From Devosia geojensis (lineage in GTDB: Bacteria > Pseudomonadota > Alphaproteobacteria > Rhizobiales > Devosiaceae), in contig NZ_JZEX01000115.1 in NCBI RefSeq assembly GCF_000969415.1, positions 1-38,541 on the forward strand: a DNA stretch of 38,541 bases, in the 5' to 3' direction. This document shows positions 14,565 to 23,987 of the stretch, in pieces (positions within the stretch are counted from its first letter, which is position 1; the number at the start of each line of letters is the position of its first letter). Under the pieces are notes generated by a model. The model was not told the origin of the DNA, did not search any database, and saw only the letters and a list, made by a program, of their open reading frames with translations. The position numbers and the translations under genes were made by a program.

Positions 14565-15743
14565 GGCCGGTCGTCCGCGCGCGGCGAGCTCCGGAAACGC
14601 CCGGTCGAGCGCGCGCGAGAGCAGCGTGTCCTCGATCAGCCCCGGCGGCCGCTCGGGCGTGACCGGGCGGGCGCGGGCCCAACTGGTCGAGATCGCCCGG
14701 AAATGGGCGATATAGGCCGTCGTCGGCTTGTGGCGGGTGAACCACGGGCGGTTGGCGAAGAGATGGGTGTGCGGGTGGATCGAGAGGTTCCGTAGCCACT
14801 TGCGGTCCGGGTCCACCGCCCATTTCTGCGTGGTGCGGCCGCGCGTGATATCGGTACCGGGCTTGATGAGGCGGAAATCCGCGTGCCGGTAGCCGTCCGC
14901 GTGCACCTCGCCCGGCACCGGCTCGATCCAGCGGCCGCGGAAATAGACGGTCCCCGAGCGCGAGGCGCGGGCGGTTTCGAAGACGGTCTCGCCGCCTGTC
15001 GGCACCGCCAGCTCGTCGATGTCGCAATTGAGGATGCCGTTGGCGAGGGGCCCGTAGCGGCGGAACATGTTGAGCATCATCGAGGGCTGCAGGAAATGCG
15101 CCCAGAACGGTGTCTTGCGCATCGCCTCGTCCCGGTCGGTATAGCGATGCGGGACGGGGATGACGCTGATCTTCCTCAGACCCTCGATGGCGGCGAGCCG
15201 CGCGGCGATGTCATCGAGCCCGTAGCGGTCGGAAGCGTTGTCGAAGAGGAGGACCGCCGTCACGCCCTGGTTGACCACGTGGAAGCGGGCCCAGTCGGCG
15301 ATCCAGTCGAGATCGTTGTTCCTGGAGAGCGTGAAGAGCAGGTTCTCGCCGGCGAAATGTCGCGCATAGCTCTCGCCGACCGGCAGGGTCAGCACGTGAC
15401 CGGCGAAGGTCACTTCGAGATGCGTGGTGTCGGGCGGGGCCTTCAGCCCATAGAGCTCGACGCGTGTCGAGTGGTGCGGCTTCGGCTTCAGCACCGCGCC
15501 GCTCGGGCGGGCGACATAGCGCGCCTGCCGGTAGTGCGGCTTGAGATCGATGGCCAGCGGTCCGTGGACGATGATCTGTCTCCCCGTCACGTCCCAGAAG
15601 GCGTCGTAGAAGAGGATGCGGTCCTCGTAGCTCGCAACGAACTTCGGGTCGCGCGGAAGTTCGGGGCGCAGCAGGCCGCGCCGCAGCCCGCCCGGCAGCA
15701 GATAGCCGGGCAGGGTCGGCAGGTCGAGGATTTCGGCGGCCAT
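14559..15743 (-). CDS. Glycosyltransferase, GT92-like
   Basis: A 394-residue protein resembling family-92 glycosyltransferases: TLSRNNDLDWIADWARFHVVNQGVTAVLLFDNASD (about 138-172) is the acceptor/donor-site signature, and NCDIDEL (239-245) supplies a DxD-type metal site. Later RKWLRNLSIHPHTHLF fits the family's conserved end. The N-terminal ~100 residues are a less conserved beta-rich part. Substrate is unknown; surface polysaccharide or lipopolysaccharide decoration is an inference. It starts two bases below the pheT stop codon, so it may be co-transcribed with the phenylalanyl-tRNA synthetase genes, although no function links them. Confidence 0.75.
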   Translation of the reverse strand: MAAEILDLPTLPGYLLPGGLRRGLLRPELPRDPKFVASYEDRILFYDAFWDVTGRQIIVHGPLAIDLKPHYRQARYVARPSGAVLKPKPHHSTRVELYGLKAPPDTTHLEVTFAGHVLTLPVGESYARHFAGENLLFTLSRNNDLDWIADWARFHVVNQGVTAVLLFDNASDRYGLDDIAARLAAIEGLRKISVIPVPHRYTDRDEAMRKTPFWAHFLQPSMMLNMFRRYGPLANGILNCDIDELAVPTGGETVFETARASRSGTVYFRGRWIEPVPGEVHADGYRHADFRLIKPGTDITRGRTTQKWAVDPDRKWLRNLSIHPHTHLFANRPWFTRHKPTTAYIAHFRAISTSWARARPVTPERPPGLIEDTLLSRALDRAFPELAARGRPAS

Positions 15744-15745
15744 GA

Positions 15746-18169
15746 TTAGCTCCGCAGCACCGCGCCCGTCGCCTTGGCGACGGCGGCGACGACCGCGCCC
15801 GAAACCTTGTCGATCTCCTCGTCGGTCAGCGTCCTGTCGCGCGGCTGCAGCGTGACCTCGATGGCGACCGATTTCTTGCCCTCGCCCACATGCGCGCCCT
15901 CGAAGACGTCGAAGACCGTCACATCCTCGATCAGCGCCTTGTCGGCGCCGCGCGCGGCCTTGAGGATGGTCGCGGCAGTGGCCGAGCGGTCGACGAGGAA
16001 GGCGAAGTCGCGCTTGACCGGCATCAGCGGCGAAACGTCGAGGGCGCCCTTGGACTTCGTCGCCTTGCGGCGGGGCTCCGGCAGGGCATCGAGGTCGATC
16101 TCGAAGGCGGCGACGGGGAAGTCGACGTCCATGGCTTCCGCCCAGGCCGGGTGCAGCTCGCCGAACCAGCCGAGGATGACCTTGGGTCCCAGCTGCAGGC
16201 GCCCGCCACGGCCCGGATGATTCCAGGGCGCCGGCTCGGCGACGAGCTGGAGCTTTTCGATATCGACTCCCAAGGCATCGAGCACGGCGGCAAGGTCCGC
16301 CTTGGCATCGAAGACGCCCACGTCCGCAGCCTTCCCGCTCCAGTGGCGGCCGGCGCCGGTCAACCGCGCCGTGCCGGTGCGGATGCCGGCTGCGTAAGTG
16401 TGCTGGCCTTCCGGCTCGTCGGAGAGGAACACCTGGCCGACTTCGAAGAGCCCGATATCGGCATTGCCGCGATGGGCGTTGCGGCGTGCCGCGGCGATGA
16501 GGCCGGGCAGGAGCGAGGGGCGCATGTCGGTCATGTCGGAGGCGATGGCGTTGGCAAGCTGCAGGCTTTCCGCCCCGCCGCCGAACCGCACCGCCTCCTC
16601 GTGCGGGATGAACGACCAGGTGACCGCCTCGTCGAGACCGCGCGCGGCGAGGGCCCGGCGGGCGATGCGGCGGCGGTTCTGGATGGAGGTGAGGATGCGG
16701 GGCGCCACATGGCTGAGGCGCGGCAGCGGCTCGACGGGCACCGCGTCGACGCCAACCATGCGCATCACTTCCTCGACGAGGTCGGCCTTCTGCGTCACGT
16801 CCGGGCGCCAGCTCGGTACCTTGACGGAAAGCGTCTCGCCCTTGCCTTCGCTCGTAAAACCGAGGCGCGAGAGGATGTCGATGACCTTGTCGTGCGAAAC
16901 GTCAAGGCCAGTGAGGCGCTTGACCTCGGACAGCGGGAACTGGACGACGGTATCGGGATAGACGTCCTCGCCCGAGATCACCGGCTCCATCGGCTCGCCG
17001 CCGCACAGCTCGAGGACGAGGCGGGTGGCGAGCTCCATGCCGGGCTCGGTCAGCGCCGGATCGACCGAGCGCTCGAGCCGGTAGCGCGCGTCCGAGACGA
17101 TGCCGGTCTTGCGGCCGGTGCGGGCGACGAGCTGCGGATCCCAGCTGGCGCATTCCATGAAGACGTTGACCGTCTCGTCGACGACGCCCGAGCGGATGCC
17201 GCCCATGATGCCGCCGAGGCAGAGGGGACCCGCATCGTCGGCGATGACGGTCATCGTCTCGTCGAGCGCATAGACGCGGTTGTCTAGGGCGTCGATCTCT
17301 TCGCCGGCCCGGGCGTTGCGCAGCACCGGCTGGCCGACGAGCTTGTCGGCGTCATAGGCGTGGAGCGGCCGGCCCCAGCCGAGCGAGACGAGGTTGGTGA
17401 TGTCGACGATGGCGTTGATGGGTCTGAGGCCCACGGCCCGCAGGCGCGCCTGCAGCCAGGCCGGAGAGGGCCCGTTCCTGACGCCCTTGATGTAGCGGCC
17501 GGCGAACTTGCGGATGGTCTTCATCTCGTCCGGACCGAACTCGTGCGGCAGCGGACCGATCGGGCTCTTGCCCTTGGAGGTCACCGGCGACATGTCGGTT
17601 GTCTTCAACGTGCCGAGGCCGAAGGCGGCAAGGTCGCGCGCGATGCCGTAGACGCCGGTCGCATCGCCCCGGTTGGGGGTGATGGAGATGTCGTAGACGA
17701 CGCCGTTGAGGCCGGCATAGTCGACGTATTTTTTGCCGACCGGGGCGTCCTGCGGCAGCTCGATGATGCCGTCGTGGTCATTGCCGAGGCCCAGTTCCAT
17801 GGCCGAGCAGAGCATGCCGTTCGAAACCTGTCCGCGAATGACGCCCTTGCCGATGGTGATGTCCTTGCCCGGGATATAGGTGCCGGGGAAGGCAAAGACC
17901 GATTTCATGCCGGAGCGCGCGTTCGGCGCCCCGCAGACGACGTCGAGGATTTCGCCCGAGCCCGCATCGACCTTGCAGACCTTGAGCTTGTCGGCGTTGG
18001 GGTGCTGCTCGGCCGAGACGACATGGGCGATGACGAACGCGCCCAGCACCTTGCCCTCGTCCTCCATCCCCTCAAGCTCGAGGCCGATCATGGTAAGGGC
18101 CGCGCCGATCTCGTCGGCGCTCGCCGTGGTGTCGAGGTGCTCCTTGAGCCAATCGAGGGTGAATTTCAT
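15746..18169 (-). CDS. pheT: Phenylalanyl-tRNA synthetase beta subunit
   Basis: The 807-residue beta chain of the alpha2-beta2 enzyme that charges tRNA-Phe. It starts MKFTLDWLKEHLDTTAS, typical for the family. The N-terminal tRNA-binding (EMAP-like) domain spans about 40-150, followed by B3/B4 editing and B5 domains, a catalytic-like core and a C-terminal anticodon-binding (FDX-ACB) domain beginning near VSPLMPVKRDFAFLVD. Length is normal. It lies 18 bases downstream of the exonuclease gene, in the pheS-exonuclease-pheT order on the minus strand, and needs PheS for activity. Confidence 0.97.
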   Translation of the reverse strand: MKFTLDWLKEHLDTTASADEIGAALTMIGLELEGMEDEGKVLGAFVIAHVVSAEQHPNADKLKVCKVDAGSGEILDVVCGAPNARSGMKSVFAFPGTYIPGKDITIGKGVIRGQVSNGMLCSAMELGLGNDHDGIIELPQDAPVGKKYVDYAGLNGVVYDISITPNRGDATGVYGIARDLAAFGLGTLKTTDMSPVTSKGKSPIGPLPHEFGPDEMKTIRKFAGRYIKGVRNGPSPAWLQARLRAVGLRPINAIVDITNLVSLGWGRPLHAYDADKLVGQPVLRNARAGEEIDALDNRVYALDETMTVIADDAGPLCLGGIMGGIRSGVVDETVNVFMECASWDPQLVARTGRKTGIVSDARYRLERSVDPALTEPGMELATRLVLELCGGEPMEPVISGEDVYPDTVVQFPLSEVKRLTGLDVSHDKVIDILSRLGFTSEGKGETLSVKVPSWRPDVTQKADLVEEVMRMVGVDAVPVEPLPRLSHVAPRILTSIQNRRRIARRALAARGLDEAVTWSFIPHEEAVRFGGGAESLQLANAIASDMTDMRPSLLPGLIAAARRNAHRGNADIGLFEVGQVFLSDEPEGQHTYAAGIRTGTARLTGAGRHWSGKAADVGVFDAKADLAAVLDALGVDIEKLQLVAEPAPWNHPGRGGRLQLGPKVILGWFGELHPAWAEAMDVDFPVAAFEIDLDALPEPRRKATKSKGALDVSPLMPVKRDFAFLVDRSATAATILKAARGADKALIEDVTVFDVFEGAHVGEGKKSVAIEVTLQPRDRTLTDEEIDKVSGAVVAAVAKATGAVLRS

Positions 18170-18187
18170 CGAGTTCGTGTCTTTGCG

Positions 18188-18835
18188 TTAGCGGAAGTCG
18201 GAAGGGGTGCCGGTGATCGGCGGCAACGCCCGGGAAAGCTTGAGGAGCTCGACGAGCACGTTGGCAAAGCCGCGCGCGTCGTCGATGGCCTTGTGGGTAT
18301 GAGGCACATGCCCATAGAACTCGGCCGGCAGCTTGCTCATGCCCCAGTCAAGATAGGGCGCGCCGCGCAGCGTTCCGGCCATGGTATAGAGGCAGACGCC
18401 CCCGCCCTTGAAGATCTGCCGGGTCTTGAACGGGCCGCCAAGCACGCGGGTGCCGGCGTACTCGTCGAGATAGTGGTCCATCCACAGGCCATCGAAGATC
18501 ATCGGGGCGGCAACGAAGACGTGGGGACCGGGCAGGCTATCCACCCAGTCGGCAAAGCGCGGCATGACGACTTCCGGCGCCTCGTCGCCGGTCGTTGCCG
18601 CCTCCCAAGCCTCCGGCTGGGTCTGCCACCAGTCCATCGTCTGCTCGTTCTGCTTGCGGTCGGGCCGGGGGATGAGCACCGCCTCGAACTCGCCATAGCG
18701 GTTGCCGTCGGCGTCGATGGCGACGGACGCAAAGCTCAGCATCGAATTGTGCAGCGGCGTCGGCCCGTCCGCCTCGATGTCGGTGACGACGAAGGTGGGA
18801 TTTGCAGTGGCGTCGACGGATTGCAGGAGGCTCAT
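18188..18835 (-). CDS. DEDDh-type 3'-5' exonuclease
   Basis: A 215-residue exonuclease-fold protein. The DEDDh residues can be seen: D19 and E21 in VTDIEADG, D115 in PMIFDGLWM, and H181 with D186 in HTHKAIDDARG. This is the RNase T/DNA polymerase III epsilon superfamily; whether it acts on RNA or DNA is unknown. It sits between pheS and pheT, separated from pheS by a palindromic repeat of about 130 bp and from pheT by only 18 bases, so it is likely in the same transcript as pheT. The ATG at 18835 begins just upstream of the first motif strand. Confidence 0.85.
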   Translation of the reverse strand: MSLLQSVDATANPTFVVTDIEADGPTPLHNSMLSFASVAIDADGNRYGEFEAVLIPRPDRKQNEQTMDWWQTQPEAWEAATTGDEAPEVVMPRFADWVDSLPGPHVFVAAPMIFDGLWMDHYLDEYAGTRVLGGPFKTRQIFKGGGVCLYTMAGTLRGAPYLDWGMSKLPAEFYGHVPHTHKAIDDARGFANVLVELLKLSRALPPITGTPSDFR

Positions 18836-18854
18836 TGTGGGCTCCAGTGCGGCA

Positions 18855-18982
18855 AAGGCCCCCTCACCCGGCCTGCGGCCGACCTCTCCCCCGAGGGAAA
18901 GGTGGCGGGCAGCCGAGATGGCGCGGCCTCACCTCTCCCTTTGGGGGAGAGGTCACCGCGCAGCGGCGGGTGAGGGGGCCTT
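18855..18982. repeat. Large palindromic repeat between pheS and the exonuclease gene
   Basis: AAGGCCCCCTCACCCG at 18855-18870 is matched by its exact reverse complement at 18967-18982. The inside contains further paired words (cacctctccctttgggggagaggt). The element lies inside the pheS-exonuclease-pheT series, so a transcript from pheS must pass through it; it could attenuate or stabilise mRNA. Similar 'ccctcacc...ggtgaggg' elements are frequent in Alphaproteobacteria. Confidence 0.85.
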
Positions 18983-18992
18983 GTCGATAACA

Positions 18993-20123
18993 TCAGCTGC
19001 TCAATCCCCCGAACAATGTCGGCAGATCGAACGGGCGGAACCCGTAGTGGTCGAGCCAGCGCTGGTCGGCATCGAAGAAGGCGCGAAGGTCCGGCATGCC
19101 GTATTTCAGCATGGCGATGCGGTCGATCCCCATGCCCCAGGCGAAGCCCTGGTAGACGTCCGGATCGAGCCCGGCATTAGCGATGACGTTGGGATGCACC
19201 ATGCCGCAGCCGAGGATTTCGAGCCAATCCTCGCCCTCGCCGATCTTGACCTCGCCGCCGGAGCGGTCGCACTGGACGTCGACCTCCATGGAAGGCTCGG
19301 TGAAGGGGAAGAACGACGGACGGAAGCGCAGGGTGACGTTGGGGATCTCGAAATAGGCCTTGAGGAATTCCTCGAGCACCCAGCGCAATTGCCCGATATG
19401 CGACGACTTGTCGATCACCAGCCCCTCGACCTGGTGGAACATGGGCGTGTGAGTCTGGTCGCTGTCGTTGCGATAGGTGCGGCCGGGCATGACCACGCGG
19501 ATCGGCGGATCGATCGAGGGCGTGATGTAGCCGGCCTTGGGCGGATTGTTGGTCTTTTGCATGACGCGCACCTGCACCGGCGAGGTGTGGGTGCGCAAAA
19601 GCTTCCTCTCGCCCTCGGCATTGGGTTTTAAAAAGAACGTGTCGTGCATTTCGCGCGCCGGGTGCCCTTCCGGGAAATTGAGCGCGGTGAAGTTGAAATA
19701 ATCCGTCTCGATGTCCGGCCCCTCGGCGATGGAAAAGCCCATGTCCGAGAAGATGGCGGTGATCTCGTCGATCACCTGACTGACCGGATGGATGCGCCCG
19801 CGCGTCGTCGGTGCCGGCTGCAGGGGGAGCGTCACATCGACGGTCTCGGCGGCAAGGCGCGCTTCCAGCGCCTTGGCCTTGAGCTCGCCCGAGCGCGCCT
19901 CGATGAGGCTCGCGGCCTCGGCCTTGAGGCCGTTGATGGCGGGGCCAGCAGTCCTGCGCTCCTCGGGCGGCATGGAGCCGAGGGTGGCGAGCAGCGCCGA
20001 AACGCTGCCCTTCTTGCCGAGGGCGGAAACGCGCACGGCCTCGAGCGCCGGTTCCGTATCGGCGGCGGCGATGGCGGCAGACAGTTCTGCGCGAAGGTCG
20101 CTGATCTGGGTTTCGAGAGACAT
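18993..20123 (-). CDS. pheS: Phenylalanyl-tRNA synthetase alpha subunit
   Basis: The 376-residue catalytic chain. The N-terminal coiled coil (to about 90) binds tRNA; the class II core shows the [19 protein letters not shown] start (112-130), [10 protein letters not shown] (229-238, motif 2) and [14 protein letters not shown] (326-339, motif 3). The insert [17 protein letters not shown] is usual in alphaproteobacterial PheS. The ATG at 20123 follows GGAAG; ATG codons at 20153 and 20162 are in frame but lie next to the T-run of the upstream terminator and lack ribosome sites. Confidence 0.96.
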   Translation of the reverse strand: MSLETQISDLRAELSAAIAAADTEPALEAVRVSALGKKGSVSALLATLGSMPPEERRTAGPAINGLKAEAASLIEARSGELKAKALEARLAAETVDVTLPLQPAPTTRGRIHPVSQVIDEITAIFSDMGFSIAEGPDIETDYFNFTALNFPEGHPAREMHDTFFLKPNAEGERKLLRTHTSPVQVRVMQKTNNPPKAGYITPSIDPPIRVVMPGRTYRNDSDQTHTPMFHQVEGLVIDKSSHIGQLRWVLEEFLKAYFEIPNVTLRFRPSFFPFTEPSMEVDVQCDRSGGEVKIGEGEDWLEILGCGMVHPNVIANAGLDPDVYQGFAWGMGIDRIAMLKYGMPDLRAFFDADQRWLDHYGFRPFDLPTLFGGLSS

Positions 20124-20160
20124 CTGAACTTCCGTTGCGGGCGTGAGCTTCATGGCAAAC

Positions 20161-20200
20161 AAAAACGCCCTGCGCCAGCCCTGACGGGCGGCGCAAGGCG
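20161..20200 (-). terminator. Intrinsic terminator or attenuator between rplT and pheS
   Basis: On the minus strand, CGCCTTGCGCC (20200-20190) pairs with GGCGCAGGGCG (20176-20166), with one G-T pair, and is followed by five T (20165-20161). It ends transcription after rplT or lets a fraction through to pheS. A smaller hairpin, CTCAGC-TT-GCTGAG, lies just upstream at 20223-20210. I see no leader peptide rich in phenylalanine codons. Confidence 0.8.
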
Positions 20201-20253
20201 CGAATTTGCCTCAGCAAGCTGAGAGACGGTTCTGCTGGTCGCTCGCTCGAACC

Positions 20254-20277
20254 GCAAAAGTGAGTGTCCACTTTTGC
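20254..20277. repeat. Short palindrome GCAAAAGTG-N6-CACTTTTGC
   Basis: A perfect 9 bp inverted repeat in the rplT-pheS gap. The core resembles the GAAAAGTGG-N3-CCACTTTTC hairpin at 27965-27985, so it may be a reduced member of the same extragenic family. It lies upstream of the terminator at 20161-20200 in the rplT transcript. Confidence 0.6.
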
Positions 20278-20289
20278 CGAGCAAGCTCC

Positions 20290-20691
20290 TTAGGCGGTAA
20301 CCCGGGCGTGGGTGGTTTCTTCCACGTCCTTCAGGTACCCCAGCGCCGCCTTGGCCTTTTCGACCAGGACGCCGAACGCGGCGGGCTCGTGGATCGCCAG
20401 ATCCGAGAGCACCTTGCGGTCGACGGCAATCTCAGCCTTGCCGAGGCCGTCGATAAATCGGCCGTAGGTCAGGCCGTGGTCGCGCACGGCGGCGTTGATG
20501 CGCTGGATCCAGAGCGCGCGGAAGTTGCGCTTCTTGACGCGGCGGTCGCGGTAGGCGTACTGGCCGGCCTTTTCGACGGCCTGCTTGGCGACGCGGATCG
20601 TGGACTTGCGGCGGCCGTAGTAACCCTCGGCGGCCTTCAAGACCTTCTTGTGACGGGCGTGGGCGGTAACGCCTCTCTTGACGCGGGACAT
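20290..20691 (-). CDS. rplT: 50S ribosomal protein L20
   Basis: A 133-residue ribosomal protein L20 ([70 protein letters not shown]), needed for early 50S assembly. The basic N-terminal extension and helical C-terminal domain are both complete, and the length is usual for Alphaproteobacteria. It follows rpmI by 20 bases in one transcript. In enterobacteria L20 represses its own operon by binding mRNA; whether it does so here is untested. Confidence 0.97.
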   Translation of the reverse strand: MSRVKRGVTAHARHKKVLKAAEGYYGRRKSTIRVAKQAVEKAGQYAYRDRRVKKRNFRALWIQRINAAVRDHGLTYGRFIDGLGKAEIAVDRKVLSDLAIHEPAAFGVLVEKAKAALGYLKDVEETTHARVTA

Positions 20692-20711
20692 CTGTCAGGT
20701 TCCTTCCGGCG

Positions 20712-20912
20712 TTAGCGGTTGTACGGCATGTACCACTTGACCAGGTTCTCATCGCCTTTGAAGAGAATCTTGGTGCCGCGGTTGCTGCGGATGTACTTGG
20801 CGTTGTGGGACGACAGGCGGTGGCGCTTGCCGGCGACGCCGGCCTTGACCTTGCCGGTCGCGGTGAACCTGAAGCGCTTCTTGGCGCCCGATTTGGTCTT
20901 CATCTTGGGCAT
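20712..20912 (-). CDS. rpmI: 50S ribosomal protein L35
   Basis: The 66-residue L35 protein ([25 protein letters not shown]...), of normal length, first gene of the rpmI-rplT unit. In many bacteria infC lies directly upstream; here a RibD-C-like gene does, and rpmI has its own promoter in the gap. Confidence 0.97.
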   Translation of the reverse strand: MPKMKTKSGAKKRFRFTATGKVKAGVAGKRHRLSSHNAKYIRSNRGTKILFKGDENLVKWYMPYNR

Positions 20913-21012
20913 TTTGCGTGTCCTTGTTCTTGTGACTGGGCCTTATGGGGCCTTGTCGCATTCAAAGACCGCCACGGCATGCCTTTTGGCCGGGCGGTCC
21001 GGAGAAGGCGCG

Positions 21013-21041
21013 TCTATAGGGGGAAAGCGCCGGGTTGGCAA
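21013..21041 (-). promoter_or_regulatory. Sigma70-type promoter of rpmI-rplT
   Basis: On the minus strand, TTGCCA (21041-21036) and TATAGA (21018-21013) are exactly 17 bp apart. Transcription would start near 21006, leaving a leader of about 95 bases before rpmI that contains GACCGCC...GGCGGTC (about 21000-20968) and GGCC-N6-GGCC hairpins. Confidence 0.7.
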
Positions 21042-21051
21042 GCCCTGCGGG

Positions 21052-21600
21052 CTAATTCGGCCGCGGCTCGAAGACCAGATTGGTGGTCTGCCCGGATTGG
21101 CTGAGGTGAATCAGTTCCAGGTGGACCGGCGGCTCTCCGGTATCGGCGAAGATCTTGATGCCGGCGCCGATCAGTACCGGTGTTACGTGCAGTACGATCT
21201 GGTCGACGAGACCGGCGCGCAGCAGCGCCGAGCCGAGCGTCGGCCCGAGAATGACGACCATCCTGCCATTGGCCGTCGCCTTTGCCTTGGCCACGACGGC
21301 GGGCAAGTCGTTGCCATCGGCGAAAAGCGTCTTTGGATCGTCCGGGAAGGGCCTGCGGGTAACCACATATTCGGGCACCTGGACCGCGTCGCCATAGGCT
21401 TGCGGTTCCTCATCCCGGGCGCGGAAGACGTCATAGCCGCGCCGGCCGCCGAGGGTGCAGCCGATATTGGCCTCGACTTCGTCGATCAGCGGGTTGGGCG
21501 CCTCGTAACGCGCCATGAACGCGAGGCTGTCGTTCACATCGGCGGCATAGCCGTCGAGGCTGATGGCGGTGTGCCAGATGACGCCGTCATGCTTGAGCAT
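21052..21600 (-). CDS. Dihydrofolate reductase-like (RibD C-terminal domain) protein
   Basis: A 182-residue protein of the RibD-C/DHFR fold: WHTAISLDGYAADVNDSLAFM at the start, TLGGRRGYDVF, then GPTLGSALLRAGLVDQIVLHVTPVLIGAGIKIF near the end, which is the typical NADPH-site region. Members may reduce small pterin or pyrimidine-like compounds; the free-standing class is mostly uncharacterised. A promoter with TTGCAA at 21656-21651 and TATCCT at 21634-21629 (16 bp spacing) precedes it on the minus strand. The rpmI promoter starts within a few bases of its stop, so rpmI need not depend on it. Confidence 0.85.
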   Translation of the reverse strand: MLKHDGVIWHTAISLDGYAADVNDSLAFMARYEAPNPLIDEVEANIGCTLGGRRGYDVFRARDEEPQAYGDAVQVPEYVVTRRPFPDDPKTLFADGNDLPAVVAKAKATANGRMVVILGPTLGSALLRAGLVDQIVLHVTPVLIGAGIKIFADTGEPPVHLELIHLSQSGQTTNLVFEPRPN

Positions 21601-21628
21601 GGGTAGTCCTCCCGTGGTTCAAGTCGGA

Positions 21629-21656
21629 AGGATATCAATCCAGTTGCAAATTGCAA
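21629..21656 (-). promoter_or_regulatory. Promoter with doubled TTGCAA box before the RibD-C-like gene
   Basis: On the minus strand, TTGCAA at 21656-21651 and TATCCT at 21634-21629 form a moderate sigma70 promoter with 16 bp spacing. A second TTGCAA (21649-21644) follows the first with one base between; each is self-complementary, so the pair could also be an operator. Confidence 0.45.
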
Positions 21657-21660
21657 GCAG

Positions 21661-23871
21661 TTAGGCAGCGCGTCGACCTGCTCGTTTCTGCGGTTCCGTC
21701 ACAACCGTGCTGCCCGAGAAATCGCGCACGATCATATCGAGCTCGTGCGCCTGCGCCTCGGTCTGCTCGATGGCCGCGTTGGTTTGCTCGACGAGCGCCG
21801 CGTTGTGCTGGGTGATCTCGTCCATCTGCTTGACGGTCAGCGTCACGCGGCCGATGGCGTCGGCTTGGCCGCGGCTCGAGGTCGCGATCGCCTGCATCCT
21901 GTCGCTGCTGGCCTCGATGGCGGCAAGGATGGTCTCGAGCTTGCCGGCCGCCTCGGAAACGAGCCGCGAGCCGTCCCTGACCTCGCCAGCCGATTGCTCG
22001 ATGAGCGCCTTGACGTCCGAAGAGGCATTGGCTGCCGACTGGGCGAGGCGGCGCACTTCGACGGCAACCACGGCAAAGCCCTTGCCGGCCTCACCGGCCC
22101 TCGCCGCCTCGACGGAGGCGTTGAGAGCCAGGAGGTTGGTCTGGAAGGCGATGTCGTCGATCAGGCGGATGATCGAGGAAATCTTGGCCGAGGACGAGGA
22201 GATGCGCTCCATCGCCTGCGTCGCCGCGTGCATGGCAAGGCCGCCGGCATGGGCGACGCGCGAGGCATCGAGCGCGCTTTCGGCCGCGCCATGCGCCGCC
22301 TGCGCGTTTTCGAGGATCTCGCCGCTCAGCGTCTCGATCTCGCCGACGGTCTCCTCGATCGCCGCCGCCTGGCGGGTGGTGCGCTCGGAAAGGTCGTTGG
22401 TGCCCGAGAGAATCTCGCCGGTCGCGCGCTTCAGGGCATGCGAGGCGTGGCCGAGGCGGAAGAGGGTCGCCTCGAGGGCGTCGGCCAGCGCGTTGGTGTC
22501 GGCCTTCAACTGCCCGAAGGCGCCGCGATAGTCGCCGGTGACGCGGCGCGAGAGATCGGCATTGGCGAGGGCCGAAAGCACGGCGCCCGATTCGGTGAGG
22601 CCCCGCGAGACGGTCTCGACCAGCGCGTTGACGCCGGCGGCGAGCGTATTGAGATCCTCTATCTCGTAGTCGCGGGTGAGCCGCCGGTCGAAATCGCCAT
22701 GGAGGGCGGCCGCGACGATCTCGCCGATGTCGGCCTGCAAGGCCTCGCGCAGCCCCTGCCGATGGGCGGAGAGGGCGGCCTCTGCTTCCCGCTCGCGCGC
22801 GTTTGCGGCAACGGCCCGGCCATGGGCGCCGAACACCTCCAGCGCCCGGGCGATCTGGCCGATCTCGTTGCGCTCGTTGCGGGCCGGCAGCGTCACCTCG
22901 AAGTCGCCGTCGGCCATGCGCTGGGTGGCCGACGCCATCTGCCGGATAGAGCGGGAGAGCCAGCGCGCGATGGCGATGGCGAAGGCAAGCCCGACGGCGA
23001 GCGCGGCGAGGCCTGCAATGAGCGCGCTCGTCTGCACCTGCGCGGCGCTGCCGGCGGCGGCCGCATCGATGCGCCCGCGTTCCCCGGCCGCGGTCTCGGC
23101 GAGCCGCGCATAGGCGCTGACGAGCTCGGCATCGATCCCGGCGATCTGCGCGCCGATGACCTGCCGCTCGCCGAGCCGGGCATGGGCCTCGGCAAGGCTG
23201 GCCGCGTAGAGCTCGACGGCCTGCTTCACCGCATCGACGCGGGCGAGGTCCTCGGCCCGGAAGAAGGTCGAGCGCAGTTCGTCGAGCCGCGCCAGGGTCG
23301 CCTCCGAGAGGGCGACGGTGGTGAGATAGCGGAACTCGTCCGGCGCCGAGAGCAGCGTAGTGGCGGCGAGCCGCGTCTGCAGCAGGTGTTGCATGGCAAG
23401 GCCGGACGTCGCCGCGGCCCTGGCGTTGAGGCTCGAGGACTGCGCTGTCTGCGTGATGAGGCTGGCGAGCGTATCGGTGGCTCCGATCCCGGCCTCGTCG
23501 CTGGCCGTCGTGAGGCGGGCGATCTCGGCGTCGACCGCGATCATGGCGTCGATGCTCTCGCCATAGCGCGCGACGAGGTCGGATTGCGCGGCACCCGCCG
23601 AGAGGGTGGAGAGACTGGCCACAACGCGGGTGGCGTTGGCCTCGTTCGGCGCAAGCTCGTAGCGCGATACCGCAAGGCGCGCCTCGGCCAGCGCTGTGCT
23701 GGCCTCGGCCACCGCGCCCGAGGCGGCGGCCGCGTCACGGTAGCCGGCAAAACCGGCCGAGAGGATCTGGACGCCGAGGACGGCGATGACGACGAGGACG
23801 CCGAGCAGCACGATCAGCGCGCCGAAGGCGGCATAGATGCGGGCGGCGATGGAGAGGCGGGAGAGCAGCAT
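21661..23871 (-). CDS. Methyl-accepting chemotaxis protein
   Basis: A 736-residue membrane chemoreceptor. Transmembrane segments lie at about 12-36 and 283-304, enclosing a helical sensor region of about 245 residues. A HAMP domain follows (about 304-357), then a second HAMP-like stretch (about 375-470, with [33 protein letters not shown]), and the signalling domain. Its hairpin tip, [32 protein letters not shown] (572-603), is the CheA/CheW contact and is highly conserved. No C-terminal NWETF-type tail for methylation enzymes is present. The ligand is unknown. No chemotaxis gene is adjacent; the palindrome CCGGACGA-N2-TCGTCCGG (23886-23903) lies just upstream of the start. Confidence 0.93.
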   Translation of the reverse strand: MLLSRLSIAARIYAAFGALIVLLGVLVVIAVLGVQILSAGFAGYRDAAAASGAVAEASTALAEARLAVSRYELAPNEANATRVVASLSTLSAGAAQSDLVARYGESIDAMIAVDAEIARLTTASDEAGIGATDTLASLITQTAQSSSLNARAAATSGLAMQHLLQTRLAATTLLSAPDEFRYLTTVALSEATLARLDELRSTFFRAEDLARVDAVKQAVELYAASLAEAHARLGERQVIGAQIAGIDAELVSAYARLAETAAGERGRIDAAAAGSAAQVQTSALIAGLAALAVGLAFAIAIARWLSRSIRQMASATQRMADGDFEVTLPARNERNEIGQIARALEVFGAHGRAVAANAREREAEAALSAHRQGLREALQADIGEIVAAALHGDFDRRLTRDYEIEDLNTLAAGVNALVETVSRGLTESGAVLSALANADLSRRVTGDYRGAFGQLKADTNALADALEATLFRLGHASHALKRATGEILSGTNDLSERTTRQAAAIEETVGEIETLSGEILENAQAAHGAAESALDASRVAHAGGLAMHAATQAMERISSSSAKISSIIRLIDDIAFQTNLLALNASVEAARAGEAGKGFAVVAVEVRRLAQSAANASSDVKALIEQSAGEVRDGSRLVSEAAGKLETILAAIEASSDRMQAIATSSRGQADAIGRVTLTVKQMDEITQHNAALVEQTNAAIEQTEAQAHELDMIVRDFSGSTVVTEPQKRAGRRAA

Positions 23872-23987
23872 GGGGCAATCGACTTCCGGACGAGTTCGTC
23901 CGGTGGTCTATGCCGCCGCCGGTTAATTTTGGGGGAATGGCTGCGTCACCTAACTGTCAGACAACGGTCATGAATTCCCGCTCCTCG

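Noticed and set aside
20124..20289. Phenylalanine-rich leader peptide for pheS attenuation
   Set aside because: Frames in the gap contain at most two or three Phe codons and no good start with a ribosome site.
21745..23973. Long open frame of 742 codons opposite the chemoreceptor
   Set aside because: It is a GC-driven shadow with Arg/Gly-rich composition and no known domain, while the minus-strand chemoreceptor is complete.
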